This document shows, piece after piece, positions 20,629 through 31,100 of a DNA stretch of 64,000 bases. The notes beneath the pieces were generated by a model that saw nothing but the letters and a program-made list of their open reading frames with translations, made no database searches and had not been told where the DNA came from. Within the stretch, counting starts at the first letter, position 1. The number at the start of each line of letters is the position of its first letter. This DNA is from Mycosarcoma maydis. Lineage: Eukaryota; Basidiomycota; Ustilaginomycetes; Ustilaginales. The DNA lies in the NCBI RefSeq assembly GCF_000328475.2, contig NC_026478.1:1860001-1924000 (forward strand). The letters are read 5' to 3'. The translations under genes were made by a program, and so were the position numbers.

Positions 20629-22084
20629 AGACACTGATTGACTGTGAAAAGCTTGGTCGGATCTCTTCAACCAAAAGCAGTGACGATGATGGCACGAGGG
20701 TCTAGGTCGGGTCGCACAAAGGTGAGATGCGCTAAATCGCTCCACAGGCGTGCGCGAGACACAAAGGAAGGCTGAAGAGACGCAAGAGGCATGCTAGATC
20801 GGGATCATATCTGACTTGGAATTCGGCAGCCTAGCAGCTTTGCTCGAAAGACTAGCCAAAAGCTTCTGACTTGTGCGCAGGAGCCGCTGCCCTGTTCGTG
20901 TTCGGAATGGCCAAGAGTCGTGAGTCTTGAGCACAGCGCCAATCTCACTCGACCCACTTTCAGTACCACGCGCCAACCAAAATGCATTCAGTCGTGACTA
21001 AGTAGTTAACAAGGTGTCCTTTATTCACGATTATGTACTGTATTCGGTATTAGTTTTGAAATCACAGAGGTAGGTGGAAGGCAGGAGGGTCACAGTGTGG
21101 AATAGGATAGCGAACAAAGTGTCTGTCTCAGATCTACGACAGGCAATTTCGGCTCAAGGGCCTCGACCAAAGATTTGAAAATTGAGACGTGAATGATTTT
21201 TGAATTATAATAAAGAAACAATAAGAGCTGCAGTACACTGTAAGTTAGTCACGAGTGTCGGGAATGGAATCTCCGTTGAAGAGCGAGTGCCTGAGCTGAC
21301 CGCTCCGTCGGAATTGCACACTATCTGCTTGTGCACTCTACGACGGATTCTGGTAGGAAAGGAACCAACGTTACATCGGAAAATGGGCGCCCAATCTTGA
21401 GTCGTGAATATTAGGGAATATCGCCATTCTGCGCGTTGCGAATAGCCTCGATCGGTTTTCAGCTCTAAGCTCGAGACCTGTGTGGGATCTCAAATCCTCT
21501 CGCTTGCCGAAGACGCCACGCGGCAAGTAGCCTACGATTGTCGTGTCTCTGCGGATCATTCGATCCCAGATCGAGACGTCTGGATTCGCGAATGTTTCGC
21601 TTGCGTGCTTTCTCAGGCCATCCCATCCATTCACGCATCACGATTTCTCGTTCGTCTAGTCCCCTTCAAAGGCATGCAATCGCCGCCACATCGTCCACAG
21701 CCTGCCAAGTTGATCAACACTGATCCTCTCGCTCTGATAATCGACTCTCGAATCGCATGTGCCCTCTGCCGACTGTGGGTCACAATTGCCACGTTGCAAC
21801 CAGTTTGGCTTCAGCCTCATCGTTCCTACCTCCCCTCGCTGCATTGACGCGCCTAGTGTCGAGCTGAAACGAATGCATGCGAATGCGCAGCTGAGTGGAA
21901 CAAGGTCGTCTGCATCACCTTTCAAATGGCGAGACATGTATTCAGCTGCCGTTATGAATGCGAGGTTGCTGTCCGAACAGCCATCGCTCTTGCCACTGTC
22001 CTTTCAAGACACGGCTATGTCGATCAAAAGTTGTGATTTTATTTTATTTTGTTTTGTTTTTCTCTCGCTGCATCCTGCCACATT

Positions 22085-22135
22085 CGTGATTTACGATTTA
22101 CGATTTACGATTTACGATATACGATTTACGATTTT
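22085..22135. repeat. TTTACGA heptamer array
   Basis: Six to seven tandem copies of the heptamer TTTACGA (one TATACGA) directly follow ATTCGTGA. Period and core (ACGAT) link it to the dispersed TCACGAT family. Confidence 0.9.
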
Positions 22136-24263
22136 CAGCCAACATCTGGTTCAATGGCGCAAGGCGGGGCTGGGCTTAACTAGACACGACAGTCGAATCA
22201 CAATCAAGAATTACGAATGGCTCGCAAATATGCGAGCAACCTCGCTTGGAAGAATGGAAGAATTACCGAAGAATTACGCTTTGGATGTTGATTTTTTCCT
22301 TGCTCAACCTGAACGAGCATGGTGCTCTCGCTTTCTCGCTCACCGCAAGCGCAACTGATCTTGTGTCTGGTGATCCACGAAAGTGTGACAGGCAAACTCA
22401 GTACCAAAATGGGATATGAAGACAGGAAGGAATCGGGCTTAGAAAAAATTGGCTGCAGAGACATTGTTTAGTGGCAGGAGAAACCAGCATGGCAGTTCAA
22501 CCAAAGTTGCGTGCTTGCATAGCCGTTGCTGTACGCTGCCTCTCCCAGCTGATCATGCCGATACGCATCTAGGTCCTCTGGCGTCAGAGAGGAAAATCCA
22601 TGGCCAAACACGAGGGACCAAGAATATCAACGATCTGCTTGTCTACTCGCTACGGGTCTTGGCCACAGTCTCCTCACAAGATGCGGCTGCTGAGCTGTGA
22701 GAAAGCACAAATCACCACGACATCTCTCGAGGCAACAAGTGAGCGAACCGCGCGGCAATCACGAATGGCCTGACTTTGAAAATGGGTCACGCGAACAAAT
22801 CGAGAATTTTACCACCGGTTGAGCGAGATAACCTTCTGGGGCTGGTAAAGTCTACCATTCTGTGCCAGGCTTTTTAAGGCTCCGCGCAACATCGCGCTCT
22901 CTTCCTCCCGACCATCGACAGCACAATCTCTACACTCCAAGCGGTCCAGAGCCTGACCACAACAGTCTTTGCAGATGTCAATTGCAACTCCAATTTATCT
23001 TGTTTCCATTAAAACACCGTTCGAGAAGATGCGATCGTGCAGCTAAGTTGGGCTAACGTTGAGTAAAGTTGCTCGAGACGCGCTGCTGACACCGTCGGCT
23101 ACAGCGCCGATATAGGCTTTGTCTGCGCAATCCACGAATGCATACACGATGAGGCTCTGACCACCAGCAGGTGTGAATGTAGTGTGCGCAGACATGAACA
23201 TCTCAAGCTCAACCCTTCCAACTTACACCCTACGATCCGCCCCATCCAGTACACCTGATCCGCTCTTGAGCACGAATTGGTTCTCCCAATTCCGATGTCT
23301 ACAACGTGGCAACACGAGCAACAAAATTCGGCCTCGTCTGGATGGATCGGCTCGGCACTCGCAATGCGGGGTTTGGATCTTACGAGGCTATTCAAGATGG
23401 TGCAAAACCCGAGACGGTAATAGGAGTACGTCCTTCCTTACACACCGCGAATGAGTAAGCAAATACAGTTGCAATCTTGACCTTGATCAAGTCGTCTGGA
23501 GCCCGTAGAGAATCTACTCAACCCGCAGCGCAGTCGCCAATACTCACTTAATATGCTTGGTGATGATTTCGTTTCACATCGGCACCTTGCGATCAAGTGC
23601 GACGGAGTGTGGATCGGACCCTCAATCGGCACCATTATTGTTGCTCGACGTGTCTGGTACCGCTCAGAAACATCTGCTATCCCCTCCCTTGTTGGTCACT
23701 GGCGCTGCGTTTGGTCCCTTTGTTACCCTCCAACGACGTTTCCGCCTCCTAGAAGCGACCTTTTCGAAGCAACCTGCCTGACTAGGCGGGCCGACTCGAT
23801 CAACCATGTTGCAGTCTCCAAATCATGATTCGCCGTGTTCCTATCTGAGCTTAGACTGTTCCCCCCTTACAGCGTCGTACAGAGTCTACTCCGAATGCAT
23901 CTGATGAATGAATCCAGGCAACATTCACCGAGGGTGAGAGAAGGCCGTGTTTTCCTGTCCTCTGCCTTGCGGGAGTCCACAGCGACACGGAGTTTCAATG
24001 GTTTGCCGAAACCGCCCGCCCCTTTGTCCTCGCTCCACTTGGTGCTTTGTTGCCTTTTGAAGTTGGCAACTTTTATAATCAATGCCGGGCATAACACCAT
24101 CGCTGCGTCATTGGTTTTGCCCATTGTATGCTTCGGGTCTTGGATGCAAAGCAACTACTGGATGCCTCGATGAGATGTGCACGGATCGTTCCGTCTCAGC
24201 AAGGATGAAAATGTAACAAGCTTATCTTTTTTTTGGATTTATGGTCTCATCACGCATCGCGCA

Positions 24264-24346
24264 TGATTCACGATTCACGATTGGTGATTCGTGATTCGTG
24301 ATTGTGCAGCATGGCCGTGTGCCGTGTGCCATGTGCAATCGTGAAT
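24264..24346. repeat. Cluster of ATTCACG / ATTCGTG heptamers
   Basis: Direct ATTCACGATTCACGATT is followed by inverted GATTCGTGATTCGTGATT, forming a potential foldback. A further AATCGTGAAT lies at 24337-24346. Confidence 0.9.
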
Positions 24347-25353
24347 GTGGAATGGCGCTCACCTCTCCGACCCAGCTTATCCCACCTGCTGCATCACCGT
24401 CATGTCCGTCTTTTCCGCACTCGCGCCTGCACTCGCTTTTCTGCGATCTAGGCTCGAGCATGCTGACCTTGACCAGCGATGGAACGCAATAAGTCCCGAA
24501 GGCATATCTGTTGAGAATTGTCGAATGTTCCAATTTCAGACCAAGTCGGGTGAGGTCGAAGGCACAACCTGATGGAACAGGCCGCTGACGGTCCTAGTCA
24601 TGTTCGCTGCTTTCCAATTGTCGCTTGGAATGATGTTGTCATGGTCGAGGCTTGATTCACATTAAGGTAGTCCAGCACATTCGTGATTTGTCCTTTCAGC
24701 GCACTCAGGTATAATCCTTGATATAGAAACCAGCGCTAATCTTAGTCTGTGAAAATAGTGGGTAGCGAGGAAGAGGGGCTGAAGAGGGCCGTGCATCGGC
24801 CCGAAGCCTCCGAAATAAGGGTCTCGACCCATACTCACGACTTGGCCGGCGATCAGACACTCAGCCGCATCCACTCTTGCCTTCCGCGTGTCCATCCCCA
24901 GCTTCTCCCATAGTCTATCATGACTTAGGCTATGACTACAAGTGGTGATTGTGTAACCCATTCAAATGTGGCGTATTTCCGCGACTACAGGCCTCCAACA
25001 TTCCGAGCTCAGCTCCATGTCGCGATTCGTGCTTCCGTGATTCGGTGCCTGTGCAGCATTTCACACGCCATGTTTCTTCAACATGGTCCCGTCAGGCACA
25101 TTCGTGCACCGTCGGGATAGCTCCACACGCTGACGACATGTCGGGTCTCGACCGCACACGACCCACCTCGCGCGTTACTTGCATGTACCACATTCGTGAT
25201 TCACGATTGGTAAATCACAAATACAATCACAAATACCTTGCTCGCAAACTTGGACGTTGAAAATTGCGATCGACCCTCACGAAGCTTTTGCGAGTAATTT
25301 ACGATTGCATGTGGGGTGCATCAATCGTGAATGCTAGACGGTCCAGCGTTGTT

Positions 25354-26796
25354 TCAGCCGTACACTGAACGCAGAACCGGACCACCTCGGCGTCCCTGAG
25401 CCCCTGATTTGGATGTCCCCAGAATACCAGCGTTGACGCCATCCTCCTTGCCAGCGGCCTGGACCACCTCGAACTTGTCCGACAGCTGCAGACGATATGA
25501 ACCGAATCGCGTGCACAGAGCGTACAGTTACAAACAACCAGGAGACAGGGCAAAAAATCGATCCCAGAGAAATAGCCAGCCATTCATGCAAAGAAGGACA
25601 GGAAGGATCATTTGGTCAATCTCGGCTCAACCGTCCAAGGTTCCGTGAACGTGACCGCAAGCTACGCGTTTACACGCTCCAGTCGAATCGGAACCGTCGT
25701 CATGCCAGTGACGGCCATGCTTGCTGGAGCACAGACTTACCTCGTTCATCGTATGGAGACTCTCGGTCAATACGGAGAGATAGTTAGTGAGAAGCACATC
25801 GTTGTGTTCCTGGATCCCATAGAGCAACAGCGAGCGAGAGTCAGCAACACGAAATGTGATCGAGACTGAGTCGACATGGTGGCTCGATCGTCTGTACATC
25901 GACAAACCAAGGTCCAAGAGCATTACACTCACGCGTAGCAGTTCCTCTTGTAGCTCCGGCAAAACCGTCTGTGGCAAGTTGGCTACCACCGTCTGGATCT
26001 GCCGCAAAGCTTGATGGTCCCAACCCGCCTGGCCATCTTTGACAGCTTCAAGGTACGTGAGAACTTGACGGATGCGGTCGTTGAGTTTGGTGATTGCACT
26101 GTGTTGCGCTTGCATTCCCGCCAGCATACTGTCATGATCACCACCCGATTCGGCACCAGCCTTGCTCGCATAGTCTACAGCGATGCGTTCCGCTTCGCCC
26201 GTCTCGATCTTGTACCCTGCAGGTACGAAGAAGTTGGTCGTCTCTCCCTGCACCAGTTCCACCACGGACTCATACACTCGAATCGGTAGCTCTCCGTTCG
26301 CTTCTGCATTCTCGAAAGAGGCCACGGTTTGATGGAGCTGAACAAGAAGTGGCGTCTCATTGTAGGCCAGCAGCTGCTTGTGAACCTCGAGGTCTTGCGG
26401 CGTGGGCACCTCACCCACCGTATACCATCCTAGAAGGTCGAGCGTCGGAAACACCTGTTTGTATTGTGCTTGACGTGATCTGAGGAATGCATGATTGATG
26501 ATGGGTGCCAATGATGTCGATGAAGCAGCATCCAGCCTGATCTCGAATGAGTTTTGGATGTCAATGTCGCGTCCCTGCTGTGTACCCAAAAGCACACCAT
26601 AGACTGTCAGCTGTGCATCCTCGCTTTGCAGTCTCGTCCGAACGAGATGTTCAGAAATGTTGAGGATCGGAAGCGGATGCAGGCGGATGTTGCTACTGAT
26701 TCCTGACGAGGAATGATTGTCGAGGACGACCGTAGAAAGCTTGGATGTTCTCAACGCTGACAACGAGTCTGATGGTCCACCAGCTTGCGACGCCAT
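25354..26796 (-). CDS. CSN6: COP9 signalosome subunit 6 (MPN- domain), three exons
   Basis: Exons are 26796-25933, 25809-25741 and 25485-25354 (354 residues). The protein matches CSN6, a non-catalytic MPN-domain subunit of the COP9 signalosome that deneddylates cullins. The MPN domain spans about 35-175 (LLGTQQGRDIDIQNSFEI, VFPTLDLLGWYTVGEVPT) and lacks a JAMM zinc motif, as CSN6 does; a helical C-terminal half follows. Intron 1 (25932-25810, 123 nt) runs GTGAGT to CAG with a CTGAC branch-like site. Intron 2 (25740-25486) runs GTAAGT to CTGCAG. Splicing joins ELLR to EHNDVLLTNYL and TMNE to LSDKFEVVQAAGK, matching the family's conserved C-terminal helices. Divergent from the CENP-W-like gene. 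Confidence 0.88.
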
Positions 26797-27238
26797 CCTT
26801 CAGCTTCGTTTTAGAGAAGAGATTCGGTCGACGTCCAGCCTGGATCGGCTTTGATTCAAGGTTAGGAGGATGACGATGACCAAGATCATCTTGGTCAAGC
26901 TCGAGATGGCTCGAGCACGCATGCCCACCAAGAACGAGAGGTGAGTGTCCTTCTGCAAGGCCCATTTTCGCTGCTGCGCGATTCCTCCACTTGGGTCAGC
27001 TGCACGTGATGTAACACTCGTGACTGTGACTCACGACTGTTGAACACGAGGAAATTCAGGACGAGCCGTGGAGCCAGGCGCGTCTCAAGGTTCGAGACTG
27101 ATATACACTTCAAGTGTGTAAGTCTGTCTGTCACTTGTCCACCCTCCCTCATCTTAGCCGCCCTGCGATCTCTTTGCAGACATCACAAAACAGCTTGACT
27201 ACAGCAGCCGCACTCATAAGGACGATTTCTGCACAACA
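26797..27238. promoter_or_regulatory. Shared divergent promoter of CSN6 and CENP-W-like gene
   Basis: Only 442 bp separate the two divergent start codons, so both promoters must lie here or overlap the genes. A TCACGACT/CGTGACT pair occurs around 27018-27036. No TATA box is obvious. Confidence 0.5.
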
Positions 27239-27475
27239 ATGAAACTTCCATCGCGCTCGCTTGTCAAGAAGCTTATCCGAGCTCACCTTCCGCCCAACAC
27301 GAGGCTCTCAAAGACAGCCGACCTTTACGTGATGCTTGCTTTCCTTATCTATCTCCAAAGGCTAGCCAACGAGTCGAGGCTGGCACAGCAGATCGACCTG
27401 TCCAACGGATTAAAAGTCTCGAGGGCCATTACGAGACGTCATGTCAATGGCGCTCGCAGACGTGTTCGTGGCTGA
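27239..27475 (+). CDS. CENPW: CENP-W-like histone-fold kinetochore protein
   Basis: A 78-residue basic protein whose whole length fits the CENP-W histone fold (human form 88 residues). The diagnostic region is KTADLYVMLAFLIYLQRLAN followed by ESR, matching the family pattern of a hydrophobic helix 2 with (V/L)xRLAxESR. It ends in a basic helix after an INxEHV-like position (ITRRHVNGARRRVRG). CENP-W pairs with CENP-T and binds DNA at the inner kinetochore. The start lies in good context (CAACAATGA) and is the first Met. Single exon. Alternatives are another small histone-fold protein such as CENP-X, but the RLANESR block favours CENP-W. Confidence 0.8.
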   Translation: MKLPSRSLVKKLIRAHLPPNTRLSKTADLYVMLAFLIYLQRLANESRLAQQIDLSNGLKVSRAITRRHVNGARRRVRG

Positions 27476-28137
27476 ATGACGGATCCATGCCGCGCTTCCT
27501 TGACGCGCGTCCATCGCGTTCTTTCTATCGAGCACACTAACACAGCTGCATGATGGTTCAAACGGTGTCCGACGACGACGTGGTATCGCTACGTGACTCC
27601 AGAACCGTATCACGATCACAAACGACATCCTGCCCAGGCTCCAGGACAAGCTATTGCTTCGGACCTCAACAGCCGCAGTTTCAGCAGGAAACATAGCTAT
27701 CCGTTCGATCCCACCACCTCACTCGGCAATCTTCGCCGTCAGCTTTCCCGCCGGCTCTCACGGATGCTGTGGAACCCATCGACCCGCCGACGCGCGCCCG
27801 AATCCAACTGCCCAGCGGTACCCTGCTCGTACTATCCGAATATCATAGCAGTGTCTTTTTGCAACACAACATCGCTGCAATCGTGAATGACGCTCCATGT
27901 ACTTCACAATCAGTGAGTCTTCACACGCCTGCGCTCCAGACCAGGTCTGCCATGCACCCAATGTGCATCCAAGACCAAGCTGCTCTTTCACCGATAGTGA
28001 GATTCACTCATCTTGCCCTGTGCGACATGGACAGTCAGTCATGTTTCGTAGATACTTTTCATTATCATACGACCGTTAATTAAACAAAAGTACAAAGCAT
28101 TTGTGAGTACACTGCAAGTCTCGTCTGCCCACCCTTT
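27476..28137. other. Convergent intergenic region, possible coding fragments
   Basis: This 0.66 kb lies between convergent 3' ends. Three overlapping frames are partly open (for example a stretch reading NDILPRLQDKLLLRTSTAAV near 27620-27680 and one reading ARIQLPSGTLLVLSEYHSS near 27795-27850), but none gives a complete gene. An AATCGTGAAT motif at 27879-27888 falls in one of them, favouring noncoding DNA. Confidence 0.4.
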
Positions 28138-31100
28138 TCACATCAGCTTGCTGCGTGGAGGAGAATAGTACCTCATGTACGGCTGAGGATTACCGAGACG
28201 TGCTAATTCGGCCTGAATCTCGTCCTCCATCGTGTTGTTGCCGCTGGGGAGCGAGCCGAGCGAGGGAGGCGCACGCGCCGAGTCTGTGCTGTAGACCGAT
28301 GAGAGAGTGGATCCGGTGGATTTATCGGTGGCGTTCGACACGCTGCGCATGCCGTTTCCAGCAGTAGAGTATCGCGAGCTTGGCTTGAGGCCCAGGCGCG
28401 GCAGACGAGACGAGATACTACGATGCGCCGGAGCATCAGCGATTCCACCCGCCGAGCGACTGGTGGGGATCCTGCTTGGTGTGGCAGATGGCCGTGGCAG
28501 TTGAGATGCCGTGTTGTTCTTGGTCACAGTCACCTGCGAGCTGGAGCGAGGCATGGAACCAGACAGGTCGCGTTGAGAAGTCACGCTGTCCTGGATCAGA
28601 GACGGGTCCGAACTGTGCTGATCTTCATCATCTTCGTCACGCTCAGAGCTGCGGTCAAGGTGACCGCTTTGGGCTACCTGCGAATCCATAGTCTCCATCG
28701 GTACCACAGTACTAGACACTTGTTGATACGGAGGAATAATTTCGTCGTCGATCTCTGGCAAGTGTTCATCGGCGAGGTTCCACATCTCCTCCTCTTCCGT
28801 AGGCAGACTGAGACCGAACAGAGTAGGCGATGCTGGGCGCGCCTTTGCCACCTTCCCCGAAGCCTGGTGAGGGTGTCGAAGCAGGCTGCTGCGGCGCGGA
28901 GTAGGGAGCGGTGACGCCTCACCGGATCGTTTCGAGCCACCGTCTTCTCGGAAAAGGCCTCCAGGTCCGTTCAGCAACGAAACGGGTCGAGCACGTGGCA
29001 GCTCACTTCGGCTCATCGGCAGCGTCGATCGTTCCGAGCCCGGCAGCCCAGAGACAAATGCTTCCGAGCGCGTGCTTCTGTGTGTCGGTTTGGGCTGCGC
29101 CGAGGTCGATGTCGAGGAGAAGGGTTCAGAAGAGAGAATGGCTTGGTTGCTTCTGCCACGCGGAGAAAGCGGAAGAGCCCCGATGCCGGTTCCGGTTCCG
29201 GTTCCGGATTGAAGACCAGGCGGCAATTCGACATCCATGATAGATCCTTCGCCGTCCTCTGAGCCTAAAGTCTGATCGGCACTCGAGTTGAGCTGGAAAT
29301 CAAGGTGGCGAAGCTCCACCAACTCGTCCTCCAGATCCTGAATCTGACCGATCAACGTCACTTCTCGAGAGTCGCGACGTTCAAGTTCGCGTTCCAGCTC
29401 TAGAACGCGCGTCACCTCTGCGTGCAGATCCGATGTGAGGCTCTCGTGTCTGGCGTGCAGTTCGGCGTTCTCGGCTCGCACCCTCTCGAGCGTATCCAGC
29501 AAACTTTCCTTTTCGAGCTCATGACGACGTACCATGTTGGCAAGCGAGTGCTGCGAGATGGAAGTGGCAAACGACCTAGGGGTGCCTTGCGTCTTAGCTG
29601 TAGCTGACGGTGACGTGTGTCCGCCCCCAGAGCTGGCCCGGCCTACGGTGGTGTTGTCCGTGCTAAAACGCTTGCGGAAACCATCCGAATCGATGACGGA
29701 CGATGCTCCATGGTCGCGACTCAACGCCTGGGAATAGCGACTAGAGATCGACCTGGCATCGGAAGGTGGGCGTCTGCGGAACGCCCCGACGTCTACTTGA
29801 TCGCTTTTCGAGACATCCTGCACTGATGAGACGGTAGAAATGCTGGCTTGACGCAACATATGCGGATGGATGTCCAATGGCATGCCCATCAAACCAGACA
29901 AGGACGTGGATGTGCGATTCTCTGCACTCATCGGCGCGCGCGTCTGAATGCGAGATGGCTGACTGGACCTGACACCTTCCAGACCAGCTCGGTTTGCCTG
30001 TGTGCTTTGGCTGAGGGGTTCATCTGTTTTGGTCGAAGCCTTCGCCAGGGGAGAAACGGAAAGCGACCCACTCCCTCCACCTTGACTAAGCTTGATCGGT
30101 CGGCGAGGTGGCTCAAAGCCAAGGCGACCCTCTTCACCGCGAAGCTGAGGTGAGGGAGTAACACCAACGGCCGATGACTGAACCAAGGCCAGCATGCGCC
30201 CGTAAGCCTCTTCGATATCACGCATACCCTCCTGTCGCTTCTTGGCAGCTCGCGCGGGTGTGGCCTCGGATAGCATCGATATTTCACCAGCGAGAGTTCG
30301 TTCACCGGCTGGCTCAGCAACGTCAGACATGAAGCTCTCCATTCCGAGCGTGTCGACGGATCGACTCGTCAAAGCAGAGCGAGGTCCGTCTGTGTCGTTG
30401 AGCTGAGAAGAGCTGATGGCTCTACGTACGCTACGCACAGCATCTGCAAGCGCCTCGTGCGACTCGGGTGCAAGCGTGATGCGGCGTCTTTCGTCGCCTG
30501 TCATGATGAAGGAGGAATTGTCTTCAGCCCACGCTCCAGGAAGCGTGAGCTCATCCGCACTTTTCTGGGCCACTTGCAGCGTCGATTGGGCAAATGCTTC
30601 TCGAGAGGCCATGCTGCTTGACGAAGGGTTGGCATGGATCGCATAAGAGGCATATGACATTCTCTGTCGAAGCGAAGTGAGGTCGAAACTGCCTTCTTGT
30701 CTGTTGTCCTGCAAAGCAGCCTCGACAGCTGCCAAATGGCTTTCGATCTCTGAAACTTTGACTTCCGGCAATACAACCTCGCGGTCCTCCGAATTGTCGC
30801 CTGGGAGTTGTTCCTCAAGATCGTCCTCCTCGGGACCGGCAAGGGCCGTCGAGAAGCGAGAAAGTTGCGGACCAGTTGATTGCGCTCTATCTTGGCTCTT
30901 GCTTGACCTATCATGGGCGAAAGGCGTGGATCCGAGACTGCCAAAGGTTTCGCGTCTGTACTGAAGGTGGGTGTTGCTACTCGCGAAGTTTTGGGACTGT
31001 GACGTTGGAGGCTCAGCCTCGGCGAGCGAGTTGCGATTCGACTGGTCGGCCGTTTCAACGAGCGCAGTATGAGAGGCAGTAGACACGTGCGTGTTGTGAC

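Larger units (their letters stand above)
19296..25353. other. 6 kb gene-poor region
   Basis: Between the 5' end of the Ser/Pro-rich gene (-) and the 3' end of CSN6 (-) no gene is supported. The first 0.9 kb is purine-rich on the plus strand, that is, a CT-rich leader or promoter for the minus-strand gene. Further right there are simple repeats (20240-20297, 20572-20628), a TTTACGA heptamer array (22085-22135), a cluster of ATTCACGATT motifs (24264-24346) and more copies near 25190-25332. All long frames lack domain character, begin at non-ATG codons or run through these repeats. A short spliced gene or noncoding RNA could be hidden. Confidence 0.55.

Noticed and set aside
21759..22358. 199-codon plus-strand frame
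   Set aside because: It passes through the TTTACGA heptamer array and shows no family features.
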